A DNA stretch of 25,420 bases from an uncultured Agathobacter sp. (GTDB lineage: Bacteria > Bacillota > Clostridia > Lachnospirales > Lachnospiraceae), in assembly GCA_934316545.1 (NCBI GenBank), contig CAKRDT010000028.1, positions 1 to 25,420 of the forward strand. Direction: 5' to 3'. Below are positions 1 to 6,936 of the stretch, in pieces (the stretch's first letter is position 1; every line of letters starts with the position of its first letter). The position numbers and the translations under genes were made by a program. The notes below the pieces were generated by a model, which was not told the origin of the DNA, ran no database searches, and saw nothing but the letters and a program-made list of their open reading frames with translations.

Positions 1-119
1 GCCCAGCAGAGATTTTCGCAAATTCAATGATTTTGTCTAAAATCGTGTTCAGCGTAGAAGCCCGCCACCGGGTCAGCTCAGCCGGAGCACGCCGCCACAA
101 GAGTTGTGCAATCGCTTAA
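1..119. other. Unresolved left-edge stretch
   Basis: No gene can be assigned with confidence. On the + strand one frame is open from base 3 to a TAA at 117-119 and could be the last 38 codons of an upstream gene. On the - strand another frame is open from a TTG near 103 out of the window and reads like a helical protein segment, but no Shine-Dalgarno precedes it. The stretch is cut by the window edge, so composition cannot decide between them. Confidence 0.2.
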
Positions 120-146
120 AAATAGAAGGACACAAAGGAGAACGCT

Positions 147-881
147 GTGACGGATCAGGAGCGGAGAGCGCGCAGAAGAATTTCAATGAGCAGGGCGAGG
201 CGTAAAAAACAATTGCGCCGGCACTTTCTTTTTTCGCTGGCAGCGATTGCCGCAATCGCAATGTGTATATTCGGCATCTGGCATTATGTGAAAGCGAAAA
301 CAGGGTTGACGGCATCATCGGATGTGAATGCGCAGGATGTGACATCGTCACTTTATATAGAGGAGCGTCCCGATCTTGATGTGGCGCTTCTTCCAATCAA
401 TCCATATTCCCGACCGGGAACCGCATTGGAGCAGGTGAAAGGTATTGTTGTTCATTATACGGCAAATCCCGGAACGACTGCCCGACAGAACAGGGACTAT
501 TTTGCAGGATTGGCAGAGAGCAAAGAGACTTCCGCAAGCAGCCATTTTGTAATTGGGCTGGAAGGAGAAATTGTACAGTGTATTCCATGCAGTGAGATTT
601 CTTATGCGTCCAATGAACGGAATAAGGATACCATCTCGATCGAATGCTGCATTGATGATGATACCGGAAAATTTAATGACCAGACCTACCAGTCGCTGAT
701 CAAACTTGTGACGTGGCTGATGGGACGTTATGATCTTGGCGTGGATGACGTGATTCGCCATTATGATGTGACCGGCAAGAACTGTCCGAAATATTTTGTT
801 GAGCATCCGGAGGCATGGGAGCAGTTTAAGACGGATCTTGTGGATTATATCGCAAAATATGGAATTGCAAAAGAAGAGTAA
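147..881 (+). CDS. Membrane-anchored N-acetylmuramoyl-L-alanine amidase (Amidase_2/PGRP fold)
   Basis: Predicted zinc amidase cutting the bond between N-acetylmuramic acid and L-alanine in peptidoglycan, acting outside the membrane. The start is GTG, with AAAGGAG six bases upstream. The 244-residue protein has a basic N-terminus, one hydrophobic helix at about 27-47 acting as anchor or uncleaved signal, a short linker, and an Amidase_2 domain from about 95 to 235. Visible family motifs are VVHYTAN (H103), SSHFVIG (H133) and RHYDVTGKNCPKYF (H205, K211, C213). H103, H205 and C213 sit where T7-lysozyme-type amidases place their zinc ligands. No SH3 or LysM wall-binding domain is present, so the membrane anchor is probably its only localiser. 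It is first in a close three-gene series, 42 bp before the next gene. The family call is firm; the exact substrate is inferred. Confidence 0.9.
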   Translation: MTDQERRARRRISMSRARRKKQLRRHFLFSLAAIAAIAMCIFGIWHYVKAKTGLTASSDVNAQDVTSSLYIEERPDLDVALLPINPYSRPGTALEQVKGIVVHYTANPGTTARQNRDYFAGLAESKETSASSHFVIGLEGEIVQCIPCSEISYASNERNKDTISIECCIDDDTGKFNDQTYQSLIKLVTWLMGRYDLGVDDVIRHYDVTGKNCPKYFVEHPEAWEQFKTDLVDYIAKYGIAKEE

Positions 882-923
882 ATCACGTAAAATATGGATA
901 TAAACGGATGAAGGAGTCAACTC

Positions 924-2405
924 TTGGATACAATCTATCTTGATTTATTGGAACAGAAAGAAATACGAAGTAATCTTAGCCGGCTTCGGGCTGCACTTCG
1001 CACCGGAGAAGATGAGGCATATGATAAGGAGCATCTGAATGCGTTTGTGAAGGAGAATGAAGCATTTATGCTGGAACTTTTACGCGCAGAGGATTCCAAG
1101 ACCCGTAAGAATGCAGCGCTCCTTCTGGGGGATCTGAACTATCAGAATGCGGAGAGTGCATTGTACGATGCTTATGAGAAGGAAACTACGCTTTTTGTCC
1201 GGAGTGCATATCTGGATGCACTGGCACAGATTGATACAAGCGACAGACTTCCACAGATAAAAGCACATTTGGATCAACTATCCAAGCAGGAAGTGAGCGA
1301 GGAGAATCGTAAGCATGTGGAAGAGGAACTTCGCGCATTGCGCAGAATTGTCATTCGCTACGAAGGGATTGCAAAACACAAATTTGACCGGAAACAGAAA
1401 CAGAATCAGGTGCTTTTATTCTGCAACAGAAACGGGCGGGAGACGGTAAGACGTATGACCGGCGGCAGGGTGCATCCGCTTGGTGTTCTGGTTGAGACGG
1501 ATGACCTGGTTGGGCTGATGCAGGTACGCACCTATAGAGAGATGCTTTTTACACTGGGAGAGGGCAGACGGATCGCTTCTGATCCGAGGATGGCGGCACA
1601 GGATACCTGCCGGGATCTTATAAAACTTTGCGAGAAGTATCATCATGAAGATATGCCGTATTATTTTCGTATTGAATGTAAGTCTCCGATGACATTGGAG
1701 CAGAAGAGCAGTTTCACGAAGCGTATGGGATCTGAATTGGAGCGGTTGTCGGAAGGCAGACTGATTAATTCGCCGGGCGACTATGAAGTAGAGCTGCGGC
1801 TGATTGCGAACCGGGAGGGACTTTTTTTCCCGTGTGTGAAGTTTTACACGCTGCAGGATCATCGATTTGCATATCGAAAGAATGCAATTTCAGCATCCAT
1901 TCATCCGTCGCTTGCCGCTTTGATGATGGAATTGGCATCACCCTGCTTAAAAGAAGGGGCGCAGGTGATGGATCCTTTTTGCGGTGTCGGAACGATGCTG
2001 ATCGAACGTGATATACGGGTTCCGGCGGGGGATATGTACGGAACGGATACGTATGGTGAAGCGATCGCAAAAGCGCGTGAGAATGCATCCCTTGCAGGAG
2101 AACAGATTCATTATATTCACAGAGATTTCTTTGATTTTCATCATGATTATCTGTTTGATGAAATCGTTACGAATATGCCGGTAAGAGGCAGGATGACCAA
2201 GGAAGAATTGGATCGGCTATATGAACGGTTCTTTGATAAGGCACTTGAGATCCTTCGGAAGAATGCGGTCATTGTAATGTATACTCAGGAGGTTGGCTTT
2301 GTCAAAAAGCAGCTCAGACTGCACAGGGAGTATACACTTTTGCAGGAATACTGTATGCAGGAGAAGACAGGGTTTTATTTATTGATTATAGGAGTAAGAG
2401 GATAA
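924..2405 (+). CDS. THUMP/UPF0020-type SAM-dependent RNA methyltransferase with HEAT-like N-terminus
   Basis: Predicted S-adenosylmethionine-dependent methyltransferase of the RlmL/Trm11/TrmG10 group, probably modifying a base in tRNA or rRNA. The start is TTG, with AAGGAG seven bases upstream. Of 493 residues, about 40-135 are helical HEAT-like repeats (RKNAALLLGDLNYQNA), 160-310 is a divergent THUMP-like RNA-binding region, and 321-493 is the Rossmann catalytic domain. Motif I is VMDPFCGVGTML (348-359) and the acidic loop is YGTDTY (372-377). Motif IV reads TNMPVRGR (416-423) where most relatives have NPPY or DPPY, an odd substitution at the target-base pocket. The HEAT-like extension is also not part of the usual family layout. 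The stop overlaps the next start by one base (TAATG), so translational coupling is likely. Class is secure; the RNA target is unknown. Confidence 0.8.
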   Translation: MDTIYLDLLEQKEIRSNLSRLRAALRTGEDEAYDKEHLNAFVKENEAFMLELLRAEDSKTRKNAALLLGDLNYQNAESALYDAYEKETTLFVRSAYLDALAQIDTSDRLPQIKAHLDQLSKQEVSEENRKHVEEELRALRRIVIRYEGIAKHKFDRKQKQNQVLLFCNRNGRETVRRMTGGRVHPLGVLVETDDLVGLMQVRTYREMLFTLGEGRRIASDPRMAAQDTCRDLIKLCEKYHHEDMPYYFRIECKSPMTLEQKSSFTKRMGSELERLSEGRLINSPGDYEVELRLIANREGLFFPCVKFYTLQDHRFAYRKNAISASIHPSLAALMMELASPCLKEGAQVMDPFCGVGTMLIERDIRVPAGDMYGTDTYGEAIAKARENASLAGEQIHYIHRDFFDFHHDYLFDEIVTNMPVRGRMTKEELDRLYERFFDKALEILRKNAVIVMYTQEVGFVKKQLRLHREYTLLQEYCMQEKTGFYLLIIGVRG

Positions 2406-5077
2406 TGGCAAATGCAAGTGCGAGAGCCGCACAGGATTATAAACGGGGAGTTATAAAATATGACAATGGTTTGATTGATTCCGTAATGTTGCAACAGCTG
2501 CAGGATCAGTTTTGTCGTGCCAACAATCTGTATCTGGTCTGCCTCGGAAAAGAAGAGGGTGTGCTCACCAAGGCATACGGAAGCAGGGAAGAATTATTGT
2601 TTCTGCATTCCATGGTGGATAAACAGGCATACATGAATCTGATCATGCGTGCAGAACATGACTGGGTGGAAACGATGCTTGAGCAGCAGGTAGGGCAGGC
2701 CTGTATCAAAATGTGCAGTATTGCAACACGTATGGAGCAGAAGGTTGAGGTCATATGGGTGGTAATCGGAATCTTAAGGGACGAGATTCCGGAAAGCATC
2801 GAACTGCCGGATTATATGATGACGACGACAGAGAAAGGTTTTTATGCCTCGACCGAATTTTTAGCGAGTCTGTCAACGCAGCTTTTTGAAGTAAAAATCA
2901 ATCAGATGATCGCGCAGGATGCTATGCAAAAAAGCATCGAATCTGAAAATAAAATGAAGGTTCAGCTGCACCGGACACAGGCTATGACAGAAGTGATTCG
3001 CATGCTGGAGTCGGATGAGGGATTTTCGGAGCTGACGGTCGATATTATCAAAGAAACCTGCCAGAGTCTGAATCTGTCGGGCGGCTTTTTGATTCGTGAG
3101 AATGTGGATCATGATACGACGGACATGATCTGCGAGTATGTTAAGAACAAAGACGATTCGCTGATCGAGCGTTTTAAGAAGCGGCCGAAGGATCAGCTGC
3201 CGTTTTTTAATGGTAAACCATACATGATTTCATCGGATTCGATGATGCCGGAAGCATTTGAACGCTTTTTTAAAGAAAATTCGTTATCAGCGGCTGTATT
3301 TCAGCCACTTGAGATCAATGAAAGATTTATGATGTATATTGGCTTCTATCAAAAGGATAAGGAGCGCATCTGGGAATCGGAAGATATCAAATTTATGAGC
3401 GGCGTAAAACGTGTCGTACAAAGCATTCTGATTAAGCGTATTGCAAAGAATTCGCTTGCAAGTTCGTATGCATCGCTGGAAGCGATTTTAGAGAATGCAG
3501 GATGCGGCATTTATGTTGCAGATTATCAAACACGTTCCATCTTGTACACCAATCAGAAATTGAAAGACCTGTTTGCAAGAACAATCGCATCCGGAAATCT
3601 TGAAGAGATTGTATTTGCAGAAGAGGAAGCAAAGAAAACCCACTATTATGATGAAGTCTATTATGTGGAAGAAGAACGCTGGATGGACGTGCACAAGACG
3701 GAAATCGACTGGGTGGATGGACGTAAGGTTGGACTGTGTACCTTATATGATGTAACGGATAAGAAGCTTTATCAGAAGAAAATAGAAAATCAGGCAAATA
3801 GTGATTTCCTGACAGGCTTATATAATCGTATGCGTTGCGAACAGGATCTGGGGCGTTATGTTGCCAAGGCTCAGGCTGTGAATAGCGAAGGTGCACTTCT
3901 GTACATTGATCTGGATGATTTTAAGCATATCAATGACGGATTGGGACATCAGTATGGTGATGTATTGCTGAAAGCAATCTCACACAGTCTTCAGCGGATT
4001 GAAGGGATTGAGAGCAGCTGCTACCGCATGGGTGGCGATGAGTTTATTGTTATCGTCAGTGATGCTGTTTATCCGCAGATAGAGCGAATCCTGCAGGATA
4101 TTAATACCATATTCAATAAGCCGTGGTTCTTAAAAGGCGAAGATTATTATTGTACGATGAGCATGGGCATTTCGTGTTTTCCATCGGACGGAAATTCGGT
4201 GGATGACCTGATCCGCAAAGCAGATATGGCGCTCATGACGGCAAAACGCCGTGGGAAAAATTGTATTGAATACTATAACGATAAGGATCAGGCTTCCACA
4301 TATCGCAGACTTGATATGGAGAAAAACATGCGTACCGCTGCGATGAATGCCTGCAAGGAATTTGAGGTATATTATCAGCCAATTGTTAACGCACAGGAGG
4401 ACACGACTTCTTGTTGCGGGGCAGAAGCATTGGTGCGCTGGAATTCAAGCGTTCTTGGCTTTGTGAGTCCGGAAGATTTCATTCCGCTGGCAGAGTATCT
4501 TGGACTTATCAATCCGATCGGTGAATTTGTTCTGGAACAGGCTGCGAAACGATGCAAGTATTGGAACGATATGGGGCATCCGAATTACAAGGTAAATGTT
4601 AATTTATCGGTTGTGCAGCTTCTGCAGAATGATATTATCAAGAAAATAAAAAAAGTTCTTGAGGAAACAAGAATCAATCCGCGAAATCTTACACTGGAAG
4701 TTACGGAAAGCCTTGCAATCAATGATATGGAACATATGAAGCGTATTTTAAGTGAGATTAAGTCGCTGGGTGTCAAGGTGGCATTGGACGATTTCGGAAC
4801 AGGATATTCTTCGCTGAATCATATTCGTGAGATGCCGATCGATGTCATCAAGATTGACCGATGCTTTATTGAGCACCTTGGCGAAGACGATTTCTCGGAT
4901 GCGTTTGTTAAGATGGTCAATGAGCTTGCCAACACAATCGGAGTGAAGGTTTGTGTTGAGGGCGTGGAGACGAAAAAGCAGCTGGATATTGCATGTGACA
5001 TGAATGTGGGTATGATTCAGGGCTATTACTTCGGGAAGCCAATGAAGATTGAAGAGTTTGAGAAGAAGTATTTATAA
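2405..5077 (+). CDS. GAF-PAS-GGDEF-EAL bifunctional c-di-GMP enzyme
   Basis: Predicted cytoplasmic sensor that makes and/or breaks cyclic di-GMP. Of 890 residues, 1-180 form an unassigned N-terminal region with no membrane helix, about 195-345 is GAF-like, 355-455 PAS-like, 465-625 GGDEF and 635-890 EAL. The cyclase motif GGDEF (543-547) is intact. The inhibitory RxxD site that would lie just before it is absent. The phosphodiesterase motifs all look intact: EALVRW (674-679), LEVTES (764-769), DDFGTGYSSL (795-804), KIDR (816-819), EGVE (852-855) and QGYYFGKP (872-879). Both activities are therefore possible, and the net one cannot be read from sequence. The start overlaps the methyltransferase stop, and a strong hairpin terminator follows 18 bases after the stop, so this is the last gene of the unit. 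Confidence 0.92.
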   Translation: MANASARAAQDYKRGVIKYDNGLIDSVMLQQLQDQFCRANNLYLVCLGKEEGVLTKAYGSREELLFLHSMVDKQAYMNLIMRAEHDWVETMLEQQVGQACIKMCSIATRMEQKVEVIWVVIGILRDEIPESIELPDYMMTTTEKGFYASTEFLASLSTQLFEVKINQMIAQDAMQKSIESENKMKVQLHRTQAMTEVIRMLESDEGFSELTVDIIKETCQSLNLSGGFLIRENVDHDTTDMICEYVKNKDDSLIERFKKRPKDQLPFFNGKPYMISSDSMMPEAFERFFKENSLSAAVFQPLEINERFMMYIGFYQKDKERIWESEDIKFMSGVKRVVQSILIKRIAKNSLASSYASLEAILENAGCGIYVADYQTRSILYTNQKLKDLFARTIASGNLEEIVFAEEEAKKTHYYDEVYYVEEERWMDVHKTEIDWVDGRKVGLCTLYDVTDKKLYQKKIENQANSDFLTGLYNRMRCEQDLGRYVAKAQAVNSEGALLYIDLDDFKHINDGLGHQYGDVLLKAISHSLQRIEGIESSCYRMGGDEFIVIVSDAVYPQIERILQDINTIFNKPWFLKGEDYYCTMSMGISCFPSDGNSVDDLIRKADMALMTAKRRGKNCIEYYNDKDQASTYRRLDMEKNMRTAAMNACKEFEVYYQPIVNAQEDTTSCCGAEALVRWNSSVLGFVSPEDFIPLAEYLGLINPIGEFVLEQAAKRCKYWNDMGHPNYKVNVNLSVVQLLQNDIIKKIKKVLEETRINPRNLTLEVTESLAINDMEHMKRILSEIKSLGVKVALDDFGTGYSSLNHIREMPIDVIKIDRCFIEHLGEDDFSDAFVKMVNELANTIGVKVCVEGVETKKQLDIACDMNVGMIQGYYFGKPMKIEEFEKKYL

Positions 5078-5095
5078 AAACAGGATGAGTTGATT

Positions 5096-5123
5096 GGACC
5101 GCAGCGTTGGCTGCGGTCCTTTT
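5096..5123 (+). terminator. Rho-independent terminator after the GGDEF-EAL gene
   Basis: A perfect 10-bp stem (GGACCGCAGC with GCTGCGGTCC) encloses a GTTG loop and is followed by TTTT. It closes the 147-5077 transcription unit. Confidence 0.93.
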
Positions 5124-5277
5124 GATGATAACGGTCGAATATGTAAAGATTGGATGAAATCCGTCCAAAATGATATGGATATTCCGGTTTATATGATAAA
5201 ATAAGACGAAATAAAAAAATGATTGGGACCAATTTGATCGAAATCATATCGGGGTATGGTATGAATCGGAGGACAAT

Positions 5278-6252
5278 ATGTTTGATTTGATGAAAAACAG
5301 AACTATGAATGATCAGACAAGGTGCGGTTGTGGTATGAGAAAGCGCCTTGCAACATTTGCCATGGCTGTCATGGTATCGTGTTCGGCTATATTTTGCAGC
5401 GCCTGTATGGATCCGGCAGAAAATGTTATTGAGACACAGGCTGCAACGAAAGACTTCTCTTTGAAAGAGGTTCCGAAATACAGTGGAAATCCATCCGTCT
5501 CTATCAATGGAAATAAACCGTATTTTACCGACAGGGAAAGGAAGAATACAAAGGCGTTCGAGTCCTATCATAAGCTGGATAAACTTGGACGATGTGGTGT
5601 CGCTTATGCCAATGTCTGTCCGGAATTGATGCCGACCGAGGAGCGCGGTGCGATCGGTTCGGTGAAACCGACGGGATGGCATACCGTCAAGTACAACGGT
5701 ATTGTGGACGGAAATTATCTCTACAACCGGTGTCACTTGATCGCATATTGTCTGACTGCGGAGAATGCGAATAAGAAAAACCTGATCACAGGAACCAGAT
5801 ACATGAATACGGAAGGGATGCTGCCTTATGAAACGAAAGTTGCACAGTATGTGGAACAAACTGCAAATCATGTGCTCTATCGTGTGACTCCGGTGTTTGA
5901 GGGGAACAATCTGGTTGCAAGTGGCGTGCTTATGGAAGCATATTCGGTGGAGGACGAGGGCAAAGGCATTTCTTTTTGCGTGTATTGTTATAATGTGCAG
6001 CCCGGAATTACCATTCATTACAAGACCGGTGACAGTAAACTTTCTACAGACAGCAGCACAAAGAATAAGGACAGTTCTTCAAAAAGTGATTCCAAACAGG
6101 ATTATGTGTTGAACATAAACACAAAGAAGTTTCACAAGCCGGGGTGTGCGTCCGTGAAACGGATGAGCACCAAAAATAAGAAGAAGGTTCATGATACGAG
6201 GAAGCATCTGATCAATAGCGGATACGATCCGTGTAAAAATTGCAATCCGTGA
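5278..6252 (+). CDS. Secreted DNA/RNA non-specific endonuclease (EndA/streptococcal DNase type) with C-terminal Cys/His domain
   Basis: Predicted extracellular nuclease of the beta-beta-alpha-metal class. GGAGG lies five bases before the ATG. Of 324 residues, about 22-42 form a hydrophobic signal segment ending in CSAC, so C43 may be a lipid-anchored cysteine; the residue at -3 is atypical for a lipobox. The nuclease domain covers about 65-245. YNRCHLIAYCL (149-159) carries the general-base H153 of the NRxHLI motif, and TGTRYMNTEGMLPYE (171-185) carries the probable metal ligand N177. A Ser/Lys-rich linker (252-275) leads to a small C-terminal domain with H286, C290, C319 and C322, resembling Ada-type zinc domains (GYDPCKNC). 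It stands alone between a terminator and the tRNA region. DNA scavenging, matrix turnover or competition are plausible roles but are not shown. Confidence 0.85.
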   Translation: MFDLMKNRTMNDQTRCGCGMRKRLATFAMAVMVSCSAIFCSACMDPAENVIETQAATKDFSLKEVPKYSGNPSVSINGNKPYFTDRERKNTKAFESYHKLDKLGRCGVAYANVCPELMPTEERGAIGSVKPTGWHTVKYNGIVDGNYLYNRCHLIAYCLTAENANKKNLITGTRYMNTEGMLPYETKVAQYVEQTANHVLYRVTPVFEGNNLVASGVLMEAYSVEDEGKGISFCVYCYNVQPGITIHYKTGDSKLSTDSSTKNKDSSSKSDSKQDYVLNINTKKFHKPGCASVKRMSTKNKKKVHDTRKHLINSGYDPCKNCNP

Positions 6253-6320
6253 TTGCTTGAAAAAGAAAAGAGATTATCCGTATGATTGAATTTATGTGAG
6301 AACAGCGGACACAGTGTTTC

Positions 6321-6352
6321 CAACGATTTTGCTGAGGTCAGCAAAATCGTTG
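6321..6352. repeat. Perfect 15-bp inverted repeat around a GG centre
   Basis: CAACGATTTTGCTGA is followed by GG and then by its exact reverse complement. No T-run follows on either strand, so it does not look like a simple intrinsic terminator. It lies 68 bases after the nuclease stop and could be an operator, an mRNA 3' stabilising hairpin or a small repeat element. Confidence 0.75.
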
Positions 6353-6420
6353 AAGCATTGAAAAGCCGCTTGGTCTTAACAGTATATGATTGAACTGGGT
6401 TCAAGGGGCGCTTCGCTTTT

Positions 6421-6462
6421 AAAAGAAAAAGGACCATCCAAACGGATGATCCTTTTTCTTTT
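6421..6462. terminator. Bidirectional terminator between nuclease and tRNA-Leu(CAG)
   Basis: An A-rich arm AAAAGAAAAAGGA (6421-6433) pairs with TCCTTTTTCTTTT (6450-6462). An inner CATCC/GGATG stem, one C/A mismatch and an AAAC loop complete it. T-tracts fall at the 3' side on both strands, so it can serve the nuclease on + and the tRNA on -. It begins five bases past the tRNA 3' end. Confidence 0.88.
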
Positions 6463-6467
6463 ATGAA

Positions 6468-6551
6468 TGCAGGAGATGGGACTTGAACCCACACGATATT
6501 GCTACCACAGGCACCTGAAGCCTGCGCGTCTGCCAATTCCGCCACTCCTGC
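6468..6551 (-). tRNA. tRNA-Leu (anticodon CAG)
   Basis: Class II tRNA of 84 nt on the minus strand. The acceptor stem pairs GCAGGAG with CTCCTGC, followed by discriminator A. The D stem is GCG/CGC, the anticodon stem CAGGC/GCCTG, and the loop TTCAGGT has C34-A35-G36. A long variable arm and the T loop TTCAAGT follow. CCA is not encoded. It reads CUG leucine codons. A strong promoter lies just upstream on the same strand. Confidence 0.95.
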
Positions 6552-6562
6552 GAACAAATGAT

Positions 6563-6591
6563 ATTTTATCGAATTTTTGCAAATATGTCAA
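6563..6591 (-). promoter_or_regulatory. Sigma-A promoter for tRNA-Leu(CAG)
   Basis: On the minus strand TTGACA (6591-6586) is separated by 17 bases from TAAAAT (6568-6563). Initiation would fall a few bases before the tRNA 5' end at 6551. Confidence 0.88.
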
Positions 6592-6635
6592 TAGAAAAAA
6601 TAATTTTAAAAAATTTAAAAAATTGAAAATAAATG

Positions 6636-6664
6636 TTGACAATTGTTGTTTGGTTTGCTATTAT
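6636..6664 (+). promoter_or_regulatory. Sigma-A promoter for tRNA-Leu(AAG)
   Basis: A perfect TTGACA (6636-6641), a 17-base spacer and TATTAT (6659-6664). It drives the tRNA starting at 6703. It is back to back with the minus-strand tRNA promoter, with 44 bases between the two -35 boxes. Confidence 0.9.
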
Positions 6665-6702
6665 AACAGAGTCGCTGACAGACATGCGACAAACAAAGAC
6701 AT

Positions 6703-6787
6703 GCGGAAGTGTCGGAACTGGCAGACGAGCAAGACTAAGGATCTTGTGATCAATGCGATCGTGTGGGTTCAAGTCCCATCTTCCGCA
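6703..6787 (+). tRNA. tRNA-Leu (anticodon AAG)
   Basis: Class II tRNA of 85 nt. The acceptor stem pairs GCGGAAG with CTTCCGC, discriminator A. The D stem is TCG/CGA. The anticodon stem CAAGA/TCTTG encloses the loop CTAAGGA, so positions 34-36 are A-A-G with T33 intact. A long variable arm and T loop TTCAAGT follow. CCA is not encoded. An A at position 34 implies editing to inosine if CUC or CUA is to be read as well as CUU; this is unusual for a bacterial leucine tRNA. Its T arm matches that of the neighbouring minus-strand tRNA-Leu. Confidence 0.93.
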
Positions 6788-6802
6788 TCATATGAAATGA
6801 TG

Positions 6803-6834
6803 AGAAACCTTTGATTGCAGAGGTTTCTTTTTTT
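6803..6834 (+). terminator. Terminator of tRNA-Leu(AAG)
   Basis: An 11-bp stem (AGAAACCTTTG with CAGAGGTTTCT, one G-T pair) has an ATTG loop and continues into a run of seven T. Confidence 0.92.
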
Positions 6835-6850
6835 ACTTTAAACCGACAGA

Positions 6851-6879
6851 TTGTGCAAACGATTGGCATATATTATAAT
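6851..6879 (+). promoter_or_regulatory. Candidate sigma-A promoter of the M64 peptidase gene
   Basis: A perfect TATAAT (6874-6879) lies 17 bases after TTGTGC (6851-6856), which matches the -35 consensus at three of six positions. The gene starts at 6937. Confidence 0.6.
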
Positions 6880-6936
6880 GAATGTTATATAGCTGTTTTA
6901 TAAAATGAATATAAAATACGAAGGGGGAGGTGACGA

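Noticed and set aside
5026..6018. 330-codon open frame on the minus strand
   Set aside because: It lies antisense to the nuclease gene, whose signal sequence and catalytic motifs are clear. The translated product has no recognisable motif and looks like a codon-bias shadow.
6467..6814. 115-codon plus-strand frame across the tRNA region
   Set aside because: It runs through the antisense of one tRNA-Leu and the whole of the other; both tRNAs fold well.
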